Part shown: in pieces, positions 1 to 6,243 of the stretch
How the letters are laid out: each line of letters starts with the position of its first letter
Numbering within the stretch: the stretch's first letter is position 1
Assembly (NCBI GenBank): GCA_025449435.1
Contig: JANWJO010000025.1
Span: forward strand, 1 to 7,594
From: Chloroflexota bacterium
GTDB lineage: Bacteria > Chloroflexota > UBA4733
Length of the DNA stretch: 7,594 nt
Direction of reading: 5' to 3'
Notes under the pieces: model-generated
Told to the model about the DNA's origin: nothing
Databases searched by the model: none
The model's input: the letters and a program-made list of their open reading frames with translations, nothing else
Made by a program: the position numbers and the translations under genes

Positions 1-1805
1 CCGGCATCGCCGATCGGCTGCGCCACCGGGTTGGACCATGAGTGCCCGCGGTCATTCGACCAGCGCAGCGATATCAGGTTTGTCGCCAACGCAGACGCTG
101 GCACCTCCGGCGCTGTGCCGGTCTCCATGTCGGCCAGGAACTGCCGAAAGAAGATGCGTCTGCCGTCCGCCAGCATGTGCGGGAACGAGCGTACCCGTTT
201 GATCGGCGCGCCGTTGTCGGTGAACGCACGGAGATCGAGCGCATAGAGGTTCCCGTTCTCGTGGTCGCCAACGACCACCGTGTCATCGACCGCCCAGGCG
301 CAATTGGCGCGGTGACGATGCTCGGTGCCGTTGCTGTCGAGCCAGCACCACTCGTGCCAGTGCTGCGTCGTGATGTCGTAGACCCAGGTTTTGTCGGCCG
401 TGGGAAACGTGAGAACGTAGAATGAATGCCCCGCGAGTTGATAGGTGAACCCGATCGCATCATCGATGCGTGCGTAACCGGCGACCTCTGCCTCGATGGC
501 ATATGTAGATACGCGCTTGGTTTCGTAGCCGGCCACCATCATGACGATGCCCTGGCCCTGCCGATCTTTGGTGAGCCAGAAGACGCTGTTGTCGTAGACG
601 GCCGGACTGTACTTCGCGGCGCAACCATGATCGATGAATACCTCGCTCTGCATCGCCGCAAACTGAAACGACGCGGCTGCGTTTGCGTCCGTAGTCGAAA
701 ATGTCGTGCCGGCATCATACCAGATTTCCGTGGTGCGCTCGCCGAACAGGTAGATCAGCCGCTTCGCGACAACGGCCACAACGAGCAAGTCGCTGTATGC
801 CTCCTTGTTGGCGTGATCCTGGCTGTCGAACGTCACCGCCACCGAGCCGCTGATATAAAACTGCGGCGAGGCTGGCTTGTTGAAGATGAAATACGTGTCG
901 AGATAATCCACGCGGTCTGCGCCGCTGAACGTATTCTCCGGATCGTTGCTGATGGTGAGGACGCAGGTCACCGCGGTTGCCGTGGAGATGCCCGGATTGT
1001 CAGCCGGGAAATCGGCAAATGCCGTAACACTACTCAGGCCGGTATTGCTGCCGCCGAGCACGTCCCATGTGCCAGCCGACGTGTCGCTGCAGAAGCCCAG
1101 CCAGTAGACCGCATCCCGGCTGACCGCGACCGGCGTCTGGAAGGTCAGGGTATTGCTACCGCTGGTCGGGTTGTTGATGACGTTGGCGACGAAGCCTAGC
1201 GCGGTCGTAGGGAAGGGCGCCGGCCCGGCCGTCGTGCTGAAGATGGCCGCCTGCAGTTGCCCGGTGTAGCCGGTGCCGAGCGATACCGTGGCGGTGGCGA
1301 CGAGGCCGTTCATGGTGGGCGTGAACGGCGTGTAGCGGGCGATGCCAGCCGTTATGGCCTCGGTGGCTGTGGCCGCTGCTGGCGCCTCGGTGATGACCGT
1401 TGGGATCTGCGCGAAGGCGTTGGTGTCGGTAGCGACCGTCCAGCCATTCACCGTGCCGTCGACGATTACCAGGTCCAGTCCGTTGTCCTGCATGGAGGCT
1501 GGCGTGCGAAGGCCGACAGTGATGCTGCCGATGGACGTGCCGGTCCAGTTCGTGGTGTCGACCAGATACACCGTGCTGCCGGAGACGACGTAGGTGCCGC
1601 CCGTGGCGACCTGGCGGATGCTGCGGATGGGTCCTGGTCCGATGTTGCCGAGCAGCCGCAGCCCTGGCGTGGGGTAGCACGCGACCGGCATCGGCTCGCC
1701 CTGGGCTTGCGGCATTGGCTCTGGGACGAGGTTTAGGCAGCGCTGCGCCGCCGCGATGACGCTACGGGCCTGATAGGCGCCTCCGGCGAGCGGGACCTTA
1801 GCCAC
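1..1805 (-). CDS. P22 gp10-like tail hub / packaged-DNA stabilisation protein (3' end outside the window)
   Basis: I translated this frame by hand: it is open for 601 codons from GTG at 1805-1803 to the window edge, without a stop. It resembles the phage family related to P22 gp10 (Phage_stabilise type), which sits below the gp4 ring, closes the DNA exit channel and helps hold the spikes. Family-like landmarks are the N-terminus VPLAGGAYQARSVIAAAQRC (residues 4-23), YPTPGLRLLG near residue 50, LDTYFIFNKPASPQFYISG near 302-320, LIYLFGERTTEIWYDAG near 350, RANCAW near 500 and RSFPHMLADGRR near 540. An Asp-box-like SNDRGHSW lies at 583-590. The family is about 470 residues in P22; this one is longer because of an apparent insert at about 135-285. 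The GTG is chosen because the conserved N-terminus lies before any in-frame ATG. It overlaps the stop of the 64-residue gene by 8 nt (GTGGCTAA), and only a weak GAGG lies about 12 nt upstream, so translational coupling is likely. I judge from memory of relatives that some 70-80 residues are missing. Confidence 0.87.
   Translation of the reverse strand, partial: MAKVPLAGGAYQARSVIAAAQRCLNLVPEPMPQAQGEPMPVACYPTPGLRLLGNIGPGPIRSIRQVATGGTYVVSGSTVYLVDTTNWTGTSIGSITVGLRTPASMQDNGLDLVIVDGTVNGWTVATDTNAFAQIPTVITEAPAAATATEAITAGIARYTPFTPTMNGLVATATVSLGTGYTGQLQAAIFSTTAGPAPFPTTALGFVANVINNPTSGSNTLTFQTPVAVSRDAVYWLGFCSDTSAGTWDVLGGSNTGLSSVTAFADFPADNPGISTATAVTCVLTISNDPENTFSGADRVDYLDTYFIFNKPASPQFYISGSVAVTFDSQDHANKEAYSDLLVVAVVAKRLIYLFGERTTEIWYDAGTTFSTTDANAAASFQFAAMQSEVFIDHGCAAKYSPAVYDNSVFWLTKDRQGQGIVMMVAGYETKRVSTYAIEAEVAGYARIDDAIGFTYQLAGHSFYVLTFPTADKTWVYDITTQHWHEWCWLDSNGTEHRHRANCAWAVDDTVVVGDHENGNLYALDLRAFTDNGAPIKRVRSFPHMLADGRRIFFRQFLADMETGTAPEVPASALATNLISLRWSNDRGHSWSNPVAQPIGDA
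963..1403 (-). other. Probable inserted beta-rich domain within the gp10-like protein
   Basis: This part encodes residues of about 135-281 of the gp10-like protein. In relatives as I remember them, the segment ending FAQI (residues 131-134) leads almost directly into a DPxFxGADRVxxLDxYF segment, seen here from residue 288. Between them lie about 150 residues rich in Thr, Ser, Gly and Ala, with alternating hydrophobic positions. Marks include TPFTPTMNGLVATATVSLG, GYTGQLQAAIF, a TSGSNTLTFQTPVAV strand pair and YWLGFCSDTSAGTWDV. This pattern resembles beta-sandwich modules found in phage fibre proteins. The domain identity is inference from pattern; the boundaries are approximate. Confidence 0.6.
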
Positions 1806-1992
1806 TGACGATCTGCGCCTCAGCGGAGCCGTTGGGTGGCATAGCGGGCATCTGCTGCCCGGCCATGCACTGACGCTGGATCTCGGCGATCAGCGGTGCC
1901 ACGATGCGATACGGACCATCTGCCAGCACGCGCATTGCGGCTTCCCACTGCTGGGCTTCAAGGGTCACTGTCATCCGTTCATCCGGCGTCAT
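1798..1992 (-). CDS. Small 64-residue phage protein of unknown function
   Basis: The product starts MTPDERMTVTLEAQQWEAAM and ends in a Met/Pro-rich tail (AGQQMPAMPPNG) followed by SAEAQIVSG. I do not assign a function. Residues 1-45 look mainly helical, with a likely amphipathic segment around TVTLEAQQWEAAMRVLAD and a second around YRIVAPLIAEIQRQC. There is no signal peptide or membrane segment. The ATG at 1992 is chosen over an in-frame ATG at 2115 because a perfect AGGAGG sits 5 nt upstream of it and because the longer form would run about 100 nt into the tailspike gene. Its stop TAA lies inside the start of the gp10-like gene (8-nt overlap), so translation of the two is probably coupled. 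It could be a minor tail or assembly protein. Similar small proteins beside tail genes in other phages are known to me only as hypothetical. Confidence 0.8.
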   Translation of the reverse strand: MTPDERMTVTLEAQQWEAAMRVLADGPYRIVAPLIAEIQRQCMAGQQMPAMPPNGSAEAQIVSG

Positions 1993-1997
1993 TTCCG

Positions 1998-2003
1998 CCT
2001 CCT
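1998..2003 (-). promoter_or_regulatory. Ribosome binding site (AGGAGG) of the 64-residue gene
   Basis: On the minus strand this reads AGGAGG, a full Shine-Dalgarno match, 5 nt before the ATG at 1992. It lies in the 16-nt gap after the tailspike stop codon (TAA at 2011-2009). It fixes the start of the small gene, and may also feed translation of the coupled gp10-like gene, whose own site is weak. It is one of the two strong sites I found in the operon. Confidence 0.85.
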
Positions 2004-2008
2004 GGCGG

Positions 2009-3703
2009 TTAAATCGTGAAAGCCGCAGTGGAGGTGACGCTGACGTAACGGCCAACGGCACCGCTCGCCAGGCTAACGGCAACGTCTGTGGTGCCTCCAT
2101 CAATCGTCCCGCCACCTGGAGGATAGACGTTGATGGCGATACCGCTACGATTTACCACGACACACATTGCCCCTGCCGCTGAAGGCAGGCGCACGCCATT
2201 AGCCGTCCCGGCCGTGGCTGAAGTTACAACGGTATATTCGTGCGTAAGCTGCGTCGCGTTGTTGTGGTTGCCTCCAGCCGCCGCCACTGACGGGGCCACG
2301 CTGCGGGTGTTCTGGGCCGTTACCGCGAAGGCGCTCAGCAACACATCGCCGGTGACACCGGAGAAATCGTTGCCTAGCACAGCCTGCGGTGGGCAATTGC
2401 TGCTGTTTGAAACGAAGCCGTAGTATTGGCGCCCGGCGCCGCTATCCCAGCACTTGTTTGCGGTATAGGTGGAACCGCCAGCGTTGTTGGTTGCGCCGGT
2501 GTACCCGCCCGCGATGCCGCCTCCCGTGGCAGAGAGCGTTGTGTTGTTGTCCCAGCAGAAGTTGCCGGTGACCAGATTGTTTTTCCCTCCGTTAAAGATA
2601 CCAGCGCCGGCATTGTTCCAGCAGGCGTTGCCGGAGAGCACACACTTAGTGCCCCAATGCTCTATCCCAGGGCATGCGTCGCCAAACATATCCACGGCTG
2701 CGAGGCTGTCGTGGCAGCGGTTGTCCGAGATAACGCAGCCCCATGTGTCGGTATCCGTGCCGGTGGCGATCGCGGCGCCTACACCCCAGCCAGAGATGTC
2801 GTTTCCTGTGATGAGGATACGCGTAGAATGATTGAATATCGTGTTTAGGCCGACGAATGTATTGCCCGCCACCGCGCCGCCGATCGTGGGGCCGGGGGAT
2901 GCAAATATCGCGATGGCCTTGCATGTCGCAGTGCTAAGCGGGGTTGAGGCGACAGCGTAGCAGTATGTGATCCTGATGTTTGTGCAGGCGGCAAGACCGA
3001 TAGCGTAGGCGTTGTTAGGGACGTTCAGAATAGACACATCCTGCACCGAGAGGTTAGCACAACTGGTGAACGAGAAGACGGACAAACCCGTAGTGCCGGA
3101 ATAGACCGCCGCGCTGTAATCGAAAGTCAGATTGCGCACGGTCGGGCTGGTGGCGCCATTCCAAGAGAACAGCGTGGACGAAACGGTAGATCCAGGCGCT
3201 AGCTTTATAGTGCTCGTCTGCTGACAGGCCCCCACGAAGTTGATCTGCTTGCTGCCGATGTTCCATGCTTGCGGTGTGATGATGCAGGTTGTGTTGGCTG
3301 GGATGAAGATCGTGGTGCCGCTGGGCGTGGCGACTGCGGCCGTGAATGCGGCAGTGTCGTTCGTGACGCCATCGCCTTTGGCGCCAAAGTCTTTAATACT
3401 GATTTGGTCCCCGATATGGTCCGTGAGATGGCGGGGAGCGGTTCCCCCCGTGGCAGTGTATAGGGCATTGGTGTCCACGTACTGCTTCGTCGCAGCCCCC
3501 AGCGGCACCGTGGGATCGGCATAGAGGGTCAGCGGCCCGGTCAGCGCGCCGCCTGGGATGGGCAGGAACGGGCCGCCAACGGTTGGCGGAACCGGCTGCA
3601 TGGCCGGTATCCATTTGGTGCCCTCCCATAGGTAGACCGCGTTGTTGCCGCCTGGCACCAGCGTGCCCACGGGCGGGAAGGCGGGGAAGTCAAAGCCTGC
3701 CAT
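2009..3703 (-). CDS. Pectate-lyase-like beta-helix tailspike
   Basis: The 564-residue product is a modular receptor-binding spike. Residues 1-40 contain a short tail-attachment-like region (NAVYLWEGTKWIPAM). Residues 43-59 are the linker GGPFLPIPGGALTGPLT, followed by PLGAATKQYVD (68-77), a common fibre motif. Residues 101-120 hold IKDFGAKGDGVTNDTAAF, the classic entry to the pectate-lyase-3 beta-helix fold. Residues of about 130-450 show repeated N/C/G-rich rungs such as LSGNACWNNAGAGIFNGG and LVTGNFCWDNN, as expected for a right-handed parallel beta-helix. Residues of about 465-564 form a separate C-terminal beta domain (QLTHEYTVV, GVRLPSAAG, INVYPPGGGTIDGG), a type found on many phage fibres and probably aiding trimer formation or binding. 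It likely binds, and may cleave, a host surface polysaccharide; catalytic residues cannot be named from sequence. The start follows the stop of the 530-residue gene by 2 nt, with no strong ribosome site, so coupling is likely. Confidence 0.88.
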   Translation of the reverse strand: MAGFDFPAFPPVGTLVPGGNNAVYLWEGTKWIPAMQPVPPTVGGPFLPIPGGALTGPLTLYADPTVPLGAATKQYVDTNALYTATGGTAPRHLTDHIGDQISIKDFGAKGDGVTNDTAAFTAAVATPSGTTIFIPANTTCIITPQAWNIGSKQINFVGACQQTSTIKLAPGSTVSSTLFSWNGATSPTVRNLTFDYSAAVYSGTTGLSVFSFTSCANLSVQDVSILNVPNNAYAIGLAACTNIRITYCYAVASTPLSTATCKAIAIFASPGPTIGGAVAGNTFVGLNTIFNHSTRILITGNDISGWGVGAAIATGTDTDTWGCVISDNRCHDSLAAVDMFGDACPGIEHWGTKCVLSGNACWNNAGAGIFNGGKNNLVTGNFCWDNNTTLSATGGGIAGGYTGATNNAGGSTYTANKCWDSGAGRQYYGFVSNSSNCPPQAVLGNDFSGVTGDVLLSAFAVTAQNTRSVAPSVAAAGGNHNNATQLTHEYTVVTSATAGTANGVRLPSAAGAMCVVVNRSGIAINVYPPGGGTIDGGTTDVAVSLASGAVGRYVSVTSTAAFTI

Positions 3704-3705
3704 GG

Positions 3706-5298
3706 CTATGCGCTCGTGCTGTCGGTGATGAGGCCATACGCCGCCAGGGCGCTCAGCAGCGATGCCAGCGCGGCGTTGCTGCCTTTAGCGCCGGTCACGG
3801 TGGGCTTGACGATTGGTGCGGTGCCGTTGAAGCCCACGCGCTGCCCAGTGGGGTTGAGCGATAGGCCGTTGGCGGCAGTCCACGTCAGGTTAAGCGTCAA
3901 GCCGCCCGCATTGGGGTGAAAAATCGACGTGTTGGTTGCCGTGGTTGCCACTGGGTTAGCAGGTGGCGACACGGCAACATCCGGCACCAACTGCACCACT
4001 GCCGTAGCGACGGCACCAGATACCGCGGTTATTTGGTAGACACCGCCGTTAGCAGTCGTCGCCTTGTCGCCGATAATCCAGCCAGCGCCGCCGGCAGCAA
4101 TCGATGTCAGCGACGCACGCTGCGCGACAGCATCGATCGCCAGTCCTGTAGATGACGGCGTGAGCGACCAGTTGCTGATGCTGTGCCGCTGACTAATGAG
4201 ATTACCGGACCCGTCCACCAGGAAACCAAGTGATCGCGCGAATCCGCCGGAGAACAACACGCCGCTAAAGTCAATGCCCCATGCTGCGAGCGCCTGTCCG
4301 GTTGATGGCGTCTGCGGTTCACTGGCACCAATGAATGTCGCGGTGGACTTATAGGGTATTTGCCCGGCGCCACCACCGATGTTCAGCACGTAATCCCAGC
4401 CAGCAGTCGGTGACGAGCCACCGAACGCTATAGCGGAGTCAGCGCCAAATGCACCGCTCACCGCATCGTCGGCGAGTCGCACGATCAGCAAACCGGTCTT
4501 GCCGCCGATGGATGAGCCAGATCGCGCGTGAATGTCCAACTCGTAGCCGACAATGCCGGCGGCGAATGTCGCCCCTGAGTTGGCGGCTGTGTAGGTATTG
4601 AGCGTGGTCGCGACACCCTTCACACCAGCAACAGTCAGTGCGCTGCCGCCGCAGTTGTAGGACAGCGAGGACGCAGCCGTGAGCGCGGTGCAGAAACCAA
4701 ACGGATTGATCGGTGCGGCAGTCTGCTGCGACTCAACCCACAGACCGCCCGCCTTTGTCGCGTTTGCCTGGGTGTTCTGCCGGATCAGCAGCGCATTGGA
4801 CTGGCCGTTGCCGGTGTACGCCACATTGTCGTTGACGATGAGGGTATTGAAGCTCTGGTTGTTGATGTTTGCATTGCTGCCAGTGAAGTAGGTATTCACC
4901 CAGAGTGGCGAGGTCGTGTAGGTGGGTATCCCCGACAGCGTAACGCCAAGGCCGTTGCCGGTTGCACCACCTAGGTTGAGATGTTCTGCATTGATGACTG
5001 GCGCAGTCAAAGGCCCGAGCATCGTCCCACCGCCAATCGGCAGGAACGGCCCCCCGGACGGCGGCGGTGACAGACTCGCCGTGTTATTGGCGATCACCCA
5101 CTGCGAGCTGTTGTCGTCAACATACCAGACGTACAGTTGCGTACTGACTGGATCGAACCACAGAAACCCCGCCATTGGACTGATCGGCGGCGTGGGGGTC
5201 ACAAAGGCCGCGCCCTGGCCGCCGAACGACATGCCGACCGCGGCATTCAGGTCAGCCGCTAGCAGCTCGTCGCCGGTCTGCCAGGGATAGCCGGTCAT
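3706..5298 (-). CDS. Tail fibre / receptor-binding adaptor-like protein, 530 residues
   Basis: Residues 2-20 are TGYPWQTGDELLAADLNAA, matching residues 16-34 of the preceding S74 protein at 15 of 19 positions. Residues of about 42-70 (GFLWFDPVSTQLYVWYVDDN, then SSQWV) match a motif common near the N-terminus of phage tail fibres. Residues 82-98 (GGPFLPIGGGTMLGPLT) match the linker of the next spike. The middle (about 105-480) is rich in Gly, Ser, Thr and Ala with beta-like alternation; I do not recognise an enzyme domain. The last 45 residues contain KPTVTGAKGSNAALASLL and GLITDST, a C-terminal signature I know from other phage fibres and spikes. A structural, probably trimeric fibre or adaptor is the best reading. 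Its ATG overlaps the S74 gene's TGA (ATGA). Upstream there is no good Shine-Dalgarno sequence, so it probably depends on ribosomes finishing the S74 gene. Confidence 0.85.
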   Translation of the reverse strand: MTGYPWQTGDELLAADLNAAVGMSFGGQGAAFVTPTPPISPMAGFLWFDPVSTQLYVWYVDDNSSQWVIANNTASLSPPPSGGPFLPIGGGTMLGPLTAPVINAEHLNLGGATGNGLGVTLSGIPTYTTSPLWVNTYFTGSNANINNQSFNTLIVNDNVAYTGNGQSNALLIRQNTQANATKAGGLWVESQQTAAPINPFGFCTALTAASSLSYNCGGSALTVAGVKGVATTLNTYTAANSGATFAAGIVGYELDIHARSGSSIGGKTGLLIVRLADDAVSGAFGADSAIAFGGSSPTAGWDYVLNIGGGAGQIPYKSTATFIGASEPQTPSTGQALAAWGIDFSGVLFSGGFARSLGFLVDGSGNLISQRHSISNWSLTPSSTGLAIDAVAQRASLTSIAAGGAGWIIGDKATTANGGVYQITAVSGAVATAVVQLVPDVAVSPPANPVATTATNTSIFHPNAGGLTLNLTWTAANGLSLNPTGQRVGFNGTAPIVKPTVTGAKGSNAALASLLSALAAYGLITDSTSA

Positions 5299-6227
5299 TG
5301 ACGTGCCGCCGCTTTCAGCGCCTCGACCTCGGCGGCTAACTCCTGCACGGCAACCACCAGGGCATAGAACACCGGGTCGGTATTAACCCGCCGCAGATCG
5401 TTCACCCGCTGCCCGTCTATCTCGCCCTGGACCTTGCTCACCGTCTCCGGAAGCACGCCCTCGATGTCCTGTGCGGTGAAGCCGACGAACTCGTCGCCGC
5501 GCCTGGCGACAACGGCATTCCCAAACTCGCCGTCGTTGCCCTTGAAGCGGTAGCGCTTCGGCCGGAGGCGGCGAATGACATCAAGGCCCTCGCTGTAGTC
5601 GCCGATGACATCTTTGATGCGGGCGTCAGAGGTGGCCGTCCAACTACCGCCGCCTGGCTTTAAGGCAGCTCCTACGACGGTGAAGTTGCTGGCTGTATCC
5701 ATCGTCATCTGAAGGATGTTGTTGGTAGTCAGATAGCAAAAGCCGTCGCTGCCGCGAACTGCCCAGCTATAGCCTGGGTCGAACTGAAAGATGTACGCAG
5801 CGGAGGTTTGGATCACGCCCATTCCAGACCCGACGCCGAGGCTGCCGCCTACGCTAGCGTTGCCTGTGACACCGAGAGTGCCTACGCCAGCATTGCCTGT
5901 GACGCCGAGAGCACCACCCACGCTAGCATCGTGGGTAACATCGAGGCCGCCCCCCACGTCGACGTTGCCTACCACACTCGCATTGCTGCCGAAGTCCGCT
6001 GGCCCGGTGACGCCAAGCAAGCCGCCCACAGTAGCGGCGCCCGCCACATGCGCACCGCCATTGATGTTGACAGTCCCGGTAACGCCGAAATCGCCGTTCA
6101 CGGTGCCGCCGCCGCTCGGCACAAAAGCCGCGTTCAGATCGGCGGCATACAAGAGATCGCCGTCAACCCATGGATAGCCTGTCGTTGACGTTGGCGTTGC
6201 GCCTAGCCTTGCCAATGGGGTCCTCAT
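5295..6227 (-). CDS. Short tail spike/fibre with C-terminal S74 self-cleaving chaperone domain
   Basis: The 310-residue product has three parts. Residues 16-34 (TGYPWVDGDLLYAADLNAA) resemble an N-terminal virion-attachment peptide. Residues of about 42-135 form a glycine-rich shaft with repeating LGVTG and ASVGG units. Residues of about 140-195 are a small beta-rich head (YIFQFDPGYSWAVRGSDGF). Residues from about 196 to the end match the S74 intramolecular chaperone: TSDARIK at 199-205, FVGFTAQDIEGVLPETV at 247-263 and a helical end DPVFYALVVAVQELAAEVEA. In this family a Ser-Lys pair five residues apart cuts just before the Ser after trimer folding; here that is S200 and K205, so release of a C-terminal piece of about 111 residues is expected. 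No enzymatic domain is visible. The ATG at 6227 has AGGGAGG 7 nt upstream and follows the gp4-like stop by 16 nt. Confidence 0.9.
   Translation of the reverse strand: MRTPLARLGATPTSTTGYPWVDGDLLYAADLNAAFVPSGGGTVNGDFGVTGTVNINGGAHVAGAATVGGLLGVTGPADFGSNASVVGNVDVGGGLDVTHDASVGGALGVTGNAGVGTLGVTGNASVGGSLGVGSGMGVIQTSAAYIFQFDPGYSWAVRGSDGFCYLTTNNILQMTMDTASNFTVVGAALKPGGGSWTATSDARIKDVIGDYSEGLDVIRRLRPKRYRFKGNDGEFGNAVVARRGDEFVGFTAQDIEGVLPETVSKVQGEIDGQRVNDLRRVNTDPVFYALVVAVQELAAEVEALKAAARQ
5848..5913 (-). repeat. Two tandem 33-bp units in the S74 spike shaft
   Basis: Plus-strand units at 5848-5880 and 5881-5913 match at about 28 of the first 32 bases. They encode successive 11-residue shaft units of the type LGVTGNAxVGx. 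Looser copies of the LGVTG/ASVGG theme continue up to about 6100, so the shaft probably grew by in-frame duplication. This is coding DNA, not an independent repeat element. Confidence 0.7.
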
Positions 6228-6234
6228 CCAACCG

Positions 6235-6241
6235 CCTCCCT
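6235..6241 (-). promoter_or_regulatory. Ribosome binding site (AGGGAGG) of the S74 spike gene
   Basis: The minus strand reads AGGGAGG 7 nt before the ATG at 6227, inside the 16-nt gap after the gp4-like stop (TGA at 6246-6244). It decides the start of the spike gene. It is much stronger than the sites before the next two genes, which suggests the three spike genes are loaded mainly from here by coupling. Confidence 0.8.
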
Positions 6242-6243
6242 AA

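Noticed and set aside
426..1199. Long plus-strand open frame of 257 codons
   Set aside because: It is antisense to the gp10-like gene, whose frame gives clear family motifs throughout. The plus-strand translation is Arg/Val/Ala-rich without recognisable motifs and comes from the GC-rich codon bias.
1156..1680. Minus-strand open frame of 174 codons, rich in His and Arg
   Set aside because: It is a shifted shadow of the gp10-like gene on the same strand; the His/Arg excess is typical of GC-rich coding DNA read out of frame.
1993..2115. Longer start (ATG at 2115) for the 64-residue gene
   Set aside because: It would overlap the tailspike gene by about 100 nt, and its extra residues look like shadow sequence. 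The ATG at 1992 has a perfect AGGAGG just upstream.
3706..5298. An enzyme (lyase, hydrolase) role for the 530-residue protein
   Set aside because: No catalytic motif or recognisable enzyme fold pattern was seen; only fibre-type N- and C-terminal motifs are supported.
5791..6177. Plus-strand Pro/Thr-rich open frame with apparent repeats
   Set aside because: The repeats are the reverse complement of the glycine-rich shaft of the S74 spike; Gly codons read backwards give Pro-like codons.
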